From Proteobacteria bacterium UBA6920 (lineage in GTDB: Bacteria > Pseudomonadota > Gammaproteobacteria > SG8-11), in contig DKAS01000250.1 of NCBI GenBank assembly GCA_002448875.1, forward strand, positions 14,612-42,996: a stretch of DNA of 28,385 nucleotides, in the 5' to 3' direction. Positions 24,534 through 28,385 of this stretch are shown one piece after another. The position numbers and the translations under genes are program-made. Each line of letters starts with the position of its first letter. Position 1 is the stretch's first letter. The notes below the pieces were generated by a model. It ran no database searches, was not told where the DNA came from, and worked only from the letters and a program-made list of their open reading frames with translations.

Positions 24534-26422
24534 GGCTTGTCCTTTGCGCCGCGCGCCTGATACCAGCGATACAATCCGCCGGCCGCCGCCAGCACGCTGG
24601 CGTGATCGTGCCGATAGTCGGCTGCCGCCTGCAGGTACTCACGCGCCGCCTGATAGAGGTTTTGCAGGGAGCGCAGGCGCTCGAATTCCGACAGCTGATT
24701 CTGCTCACGCAGGCGGCCGCTGCGCTCATAGGCCGCCTGCGCCATCTCCAGGCCGATGCGCCGCTGCTGCAGGCGGGCGTCGACGCTGGCGCGTTCGGAC
24801 TGCGCTGCGTTGAGATCGTGACTTACCCGGGTGCGTGCCTGCGCCAGCTGCAGATCCGCCTGTTGGATGGCGCTGCTGGAGCTGCTCCAGGCGGCTTTTT
24901 CCGCCCGCTGGCCGAAGGCATAGCGATAACTCAAACCGATGTAGCGCTCGCGCCGGTCCGGCTCGAATACGTGTTCATAGGAATCGTTCCAGGTCTTGTA
25001 GCCAAACACCAGGTCGCTCTGGCTGTAGTTGAGATTGAACACCAGGCTGACATCCGGCCGTAGCTGGCTGGCATAAAAACGGTTGAGCAGACGGCTTTTT
25101 TCCAGCTCCCGGGTGGCGGCCGTCACCGCCGGATGCTTATCCGGGTTGTTCTGCGCACCCGGTTCCCGCGGCAGCTCGGAGACCAGCAAAGCCTGTGCAT
25201 CGAGATCGCTGTACAGCGCAGTTGCCTGATCCAGATCCAGCAGTTCGGCCAGGGCTCGGGAGGCACTGAGATAACGCTGCCAGGCGATTTCGGCGGTAAT
25301 GCGCGCCCGTTCCAACTCCGCATCCATTTGCGCCATATCATAGGCGGTAACGTTGCCGGCGGTGAACAGACGGCGGCCGCGTTGCGCCAGTTCGTCGGCG
25401 GCGGCCTGGTGCCGGCTGGCCACCACGTAGGAAAACTGCCCCGCCACCAGTTCCCAGTAGGCCGCGTCGGCCCGGGCCAGAGTGGCATCGCCCTGCTGTT
25501 GTACCTGCTGCTCGCCGATGTCCGCGTCCAGAGACGCGACTTCGCGGTTAACCTGCAGGGAGAAAGCGTTAAAGCCCGCGTTGCGCGCATAGGGCAACGG
25601 CGTGCTGAAACTGAAGCTGAAGGCGCTGGTCCACGGATAGGTGGAGCCGTTGCCAATGGGATCGCCATGACTGCCGTTGACCTGTTCCAGCCGGTTGAGG
25701 GTGAAATAACCGCTCTTGATGCGTCGCGTGGATTGCAGCTGCGCGCTCAGACTTCCCCCCCAGGGCAGAGCCTGCACGGCCTGCAGGCTGAACACGTTGC
25801 TCACGGGCGCGTGCTCCGAATGGTAGCTCGCATATTCGGGTTCGCTTGAGATCACCACATCCCGCTTGCACTGATCGGGATTGACGATGATGTCGTCGAT
25901 AATGACGCAGGTCAGCCGCTGCTGATTCAGTTGCTGCTCATCCTGGGCATTCACCGCGCCGCCGGTTTCGTTTTTATCGAGCGTGCCGTCGAATCCCGCA
26001 TCATAAGGCAAGGGCTGTTCCCGTGGCCGGGTGATCTTCTCCACCCGTTCGAAATAGCGGCTCTTCGTGTGGCCGGCGCGCAGCGCGAAACGGGTGTCGA
26101 ACGCACCGCGGGCGAGGTCGACGCCGGCACGGGCCGCGCCGCCATAGGCCTGCTGCGCCTGCCATTGTGGATTGCGCTGCAGCGCCCGCTGGTAGACCTG
26201 CAGCAGGGTTACCGCGGCGGGTGCCGCCGCGGTCTCCTGCTGCAGGCGTTGCAGCACCGGCTCGGTGCCGCCGCCGTTGGCCACCATGGCCGCTACCGTC
26301 GCCGGCACGGAGGGCTCCGCCGCCGCGACCGTGGCCGCGTAAAGTGCGCATGCCGCCCAGCAGATCGACCACCGGCGGCGCTGGCCGTTGCCGCCCACTT
26401 GCCGCTGTTGACTGCTCTTCAT
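24530..26422 (-). CDS. TolC-family outer-membrane channel protein C
   Basis: A 630-residue TolC relative. ATG 26422 is preferred: GGGGAAGGA lies just upstream and a good signal peptide follows (QRRRW, then ICWAACALYAATVAAAE). A GTG at 26464 that overlaps the stop of the FHA gene would add 14 residues with no signal-like features. Motifs: FDTRF at the first repeat, QALPWGGSLSAQLQS, PLPYARNAGFNAFSL, DAAYWELVAGQFSYVV, and the end GLYRWYQARGAKDKP. A surface-loop insertion (~110-200) holds CVIIDDIIVNPDQC, whose two Cys could form a disulphide, a feature not seen in A or B. Two long helical hairpins as in TolC. Confidence 0.9.
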   Translation of the reverse strand: MKSSQQRQVGGNGQRRRWSICWAACALYAATVAAAEPSVPATVAAMVANGGGTEPVLQRLQQETAAAPAAVTLLQVYQRALQRNPQWQAQQAYGGAARAGVDLARGAFDTRFALRAGHTKSRYFERVEKITRPREQPLPYDAGFDGTLDKNETGGAVNAQDEQQLNQQRLTCVIIDDIIVNPDQCKRDVVISSEPEYASYHSEHAPVSNVFSLQAVQALPWGGSLSAQLQSTRRIKSGYFTLNRLEQVNGSHGDPIGNGSTYPWTSAFSFSFSTPLPYARNAGFNAFSLQVNREVASLDADIGEQQVQQQGDATLARADAAYWELVAGQFSYVVASRHQAAADELAQRGRRLFTAGNVTAYDMAQMDAELERARITAEIAWQRYLSASRALAELLDLDQATALYSDLDAQALLVSELPREPGAQNNPDKHPAVTAATRELEKSRLLNRFYASQLRPDVSLVFNLNYSQSDLVFGYKTWNDSYEHVFEPDRRERYIGLSYRYAFGQRAEKAAWSSSSSAIQQADLQLAQARTRVSHDLNAAQSERASVDARLQQRRIGLEMAQAAYERSGRLREQNQLSEFERLRSLQNLYQAAREYLQAAADYRHDHASVLAAAGGLYRWYQARGAKDKP

Positions 26423-26460
26423 CCCTGTCCTTCCCCTTGCAGTTGCCCGACTCGCCGACT

Positions 26461-28185
26461 TCACGGTGCCTCGGTATCGGCGCGTCGGCTCAGATCGTCC
26501 CAGCGATTGATGACGCGCAGTGAATTCTCGTCGACTTTTTCCACCATGCGCTGAAAATACGGATAGGTTACCGAAATCGCCAGGTGGTTCTTTTTCTTCA
26601 GCTCGATGAAAGTCTTCTTGTGCTGCTGCGCTTCCTTCAAATCAAATGCGCTGGGGGCGCCGCGCTCATTGGCCGCCACCGGATCGGGGAAACGCTGGGC
26701 AAAGGCATTCAAACGCACCATGACTACGCTCAGCTCAAGCAGGTCGCCGATATCGTCGATGATGGCGCGGTCCGCAGCCGCCGCCGGCCCTTGCGCCGTC
26801 AGCTGCTTCACCTTGCCCTGGTTGTCGGCGATCAACTCCAAGGCCTCCTGCGCCATGCCGTCCTGCAGCAGGCGCTGCAAATCGCGCTCGAAGGTGAGAA
26901 ACATCAGTTGCGCCTGGGCGCGCAGCAAGGCTGAATCCTGCGGATAGTGACTGGCCGCCAGATTGACCTGCGCCGCGGCGTTGCGAATTTCCTCCATCTG
27001 CTTGATGTACTGGGGACCATTGACGACGACGTTTTCTTCTTCCATGCCGGTCAGCAGCGCCTGCACCCGGGCGACGCTGTTCTGCACTTCCACTTCCCGC
27101 TCGTGCCGGCCGGACGCCAGGAACACCACCGTCACCAGCAGCGCCGCGCCGACGCCGATAAACACGGCGGTCATCGGACGCAGACTGAATTTCGCTTTCG
27201 CCGCCGGCGCTGCCGCGGGCGCCACCGCAGCCGGCGCCGCCGGCCGGCTGACGGCGGGTCTGGCAGGCTCCCGCGCGGAAGCCGGAGCCGGTGTCGGGGC
27301 CGCGGCCGCCGGCGGCGCGGCGATCTGGGCCTGTGCCTGCTCCTCTTCAATGGCCTTGATCAGCACTTCGCTGGCACGCACGTCGTCGAACAACATGGTG
27401 CCGGCTTCATCCTCTTCCTCTGCCGCAGCCACTGGCGCGACGCCGCCAGCCGCCTGCAGCACGAACTGAAACTTCACCGGCCCCACCTGCAGCAAATCGC
27501 CGTCCTGCAGCTGCGCCTGCTGCACCTGTTCGCCATTAACCCGCACCCCATTGGTGCTCTGCAGATCGGCGACCTGCCAGCCGGCGCCGGTGTAGGAAAA
27601 CTGGGCGTGCTGCCGCGAGATCTTCTTGTGATCCACATGCAGGGCAACCCCGGCCTCGCGCCCCATGCACACGCTGTCCTTGCCCAGGGTGAATTCCAGC
27701 CCCGGATACTGCTCGTCCCGGCTGATGAGGCGCGCCACCACCGGCGACGCCGCCAGCGGCGCCAGCATGGTGGCGTTCTGGTCCACACCCGCTGCATTAT
27801 CGACATTGGCCAGCATCGTGGCGGCGGCGAGCTCCTGTTCGAAGCGGAAGGCCAGCGCGCCGAACATCACCACGTCGCCGTTGCTCAGCAGGCTGCGATT
27901 TATTTTCTTGCCGTTGACCAGCACCCCGTTGCTGCTGTTGAGATCCTCCAGCGTCCATTGGCCGGCTTCACAGGAAACCCGGGCGTGCTGCCGCGAAATC
28001 TGCCCATCCTCCAGCCGCAGATCGGCTTGCGCGTCGCGCCCAACGATCTGCGCCGCACCGCTCAACTCCCATTGCAGAGCGGCGAATTTGTCGTCCAGAC
28101 AGACCAGACGGGCGGTATCCAGGCCTGCCATCAGGGCGGCGCCGGCGCGACGGGTGTGACGCTGGATGTCTTTATTGTTAGCCAC
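26461..28185 (-). CDS. Inner-membrane protein with two FHA domains
   Basis: A 574-residue protein from GTG 28185 (AAGGGG seven bases before), 23 bp after the ABC exporter stop. FHA domain 1 (~25-118) has GRDAQADLRL, ISRQHARV (Ser64, His67) and NSSNGVLVNG. FHA domain 2 (~150-243) has MGREAGVALHV, ISRQHAQF and QSTNGVRVNG. Both keep the residues that bind phospho-threonine. A Pro/Ala-rich linker (~285-330) leads to one membrane helix (~337-358) and a helical C-terminal ~215 residues predicted to be periplasmic (VQNSVARVQALLTGMEEE). Three TML motifs (Thr123, Thr139, Thr263) lie between and after the FHA domains, the last in an acidic context (EEEDEAGTMLFDD), and may be phosphorylation sites. Placed between the ABC exporter and the TolC genes, it may regulate the exporter or bridge to it. 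Confidence 0.9.
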   Translation of the reverse strand: MANNKDIQRHTRRAGAALMAGLDTARLVCLDDKFAALQWELSGAAQIVGRDAQADLRLEDGQISRQHARVSCEAGQWTLEDLNSSNGVLVNGKKINRSLLSNGDVVMFGALAFRFEQELAAATMLANVDNAAGVDQNATMLAPLAASPVVARLISRDEQYPGLEFTLGKDSVCMGREAGVALHVDHKKISRQHAQFSYTGAGWQVADLQSTNGVRVNGEQVQQAQLQDGDLLQVGPVKFQFVLQAAGGVAPVAAAEEEDEAGTMLFDDVRASEVLIKAIEEEQAQAQIAAPPAAAAPTPAPASAREPARPAVSRPAAPAAVAPAAAPAAKAKFSLRPMTAVFIGVGAALLVTVVFLASGRHEREVEVQNSVARVQALLTGMEEENVVVNGPQYIKQMEEIRNAAAQVNLAASHYPQDSALLRAQAQLMFLTFERDLQRLLQDGMAQEALELIADNQGKVKQLTAQGPAAAADRAIIDDIGDLLELSVVMVRLNAFAQRFPDPVAANERGAPSAFDLKEAQQHKKTFIELKKKNHLAISVTYPYFQRMVEKVDENSLRVINRWDDLSRRADTEAP

Positions 28186-28208
28186 GATTTTCCCCTTGTC
28201 GTCTCATG

Positions 28209-28385
28209 CTATGGTAACTGCAGCGGTGGCAGGTCAAACTGGGTTTTCGCCAGATTGTAATACAGTCCCTTATAACCATGTTCGGCCAGATAGTCCGCGT
28301 CGGTGAGCTCGGCGTGCGACCCCATTTCCGCCACCTTGCCGTCGCCGATATAGCAGATCAGATCGGCATTGACGATGGTGCTCAG
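28209..28385 (-). CDS. ABC exporter ATPase, C-terminal end
   Basis: The last 58 codons of a gene that continues past the right edge. The visible part starts LSTIVNADLICYIGDGKVAE and continues MGSHAELTD and GLYYNLAKTQF, which is the end of the nucleotide-binding domain of an ABCB-type exporter. In these proteins LSTI follows the H-loop His, which would lie just outside the window. The tail after the domain is short (FDLPPLQLP). Whether the protein has a fused membrane domain or an N-terminal C39 peptidase domain cannot be seen. It is the first visible gene of the exporter transcript and precedes the FHA protein gene. Confidence 0.9.
   Translation of the reverse strand: MSTIVNADLICYIGDGKVAEMGSHAELTDADYLAEHGYKGLYYNLAKTQFDLPPLQLP

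Overview
The window looks like part of a chromosome of a GC-rich gammaproteobacterium. It holds a FimV-type LysM protein, a CHASE2 adenylate cyclase, a FixL/FixJ-like two-component pair, FecR and Slam-like envelope proteins and TolC-family outer-membrane proteins. I saw no rRNA, tRNA, CRISPR array, transposase or phage gene. Both ends cut through genes: a subtilisin-like protease on the left and an ABC exporter on the right.

Left part (1-5800). A secreted S8 protease (minus) diverges from two plus-strand genes: a short FimV-like LysM protein and an unrecognised protein with two receiver-like modules. These converge on a 759-residue CHASE2 adenylate cyclase.

Central-left part (5847-13020). 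A minus-strand envelope unit runs from a Slam-like TPR plus beta-barrel protein, through a FecR-domain protein whose C-terminus resembles a TbpB-type barrel, to a large surface lipoprotein with Ig-like and beta-helix regions. It ends at a strong intrinsic terminator, with the cyclase gene next in the same direction. A membrane-anchored J-domain protein lies divergently upstream.

Right part (13093-28385) is the most unusual. Read from the right edge on the minus strand, there is an ABC exporter (partial), a membrane protein with two FHA domains, three consecutive TolC-family proteins and an ATP-grasp protein lacking several usual catalytic residues. The last three genes each start within the stop codon of the gene before. 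This unit converges on a second, canonical-looking ATP-grasp gene (plus). Divergent from that gene is a small Gly/Ala-rich protein gene with a near-ideal ribosome binding site. It is followed on the minus strand by a PP2C phosphatase, a HemN-like radical SAM protein, a REC-PAS-histidine kinase and a FixJ-like regulator.

My reading, which is inference, is that 15352-28385 encodes a system that modifies and exports the small Gly-rich protein. The exporter would be an ABC/TolC-type machine, possibly with a mixed TolC trimer, whose FHA subunit is controlled by Ser/Thr phosphorylation and reset by the PP2C enzyme. No membrane fusion protein or Ser/Thr kinase is in the window; either could lie beyond the right edge.
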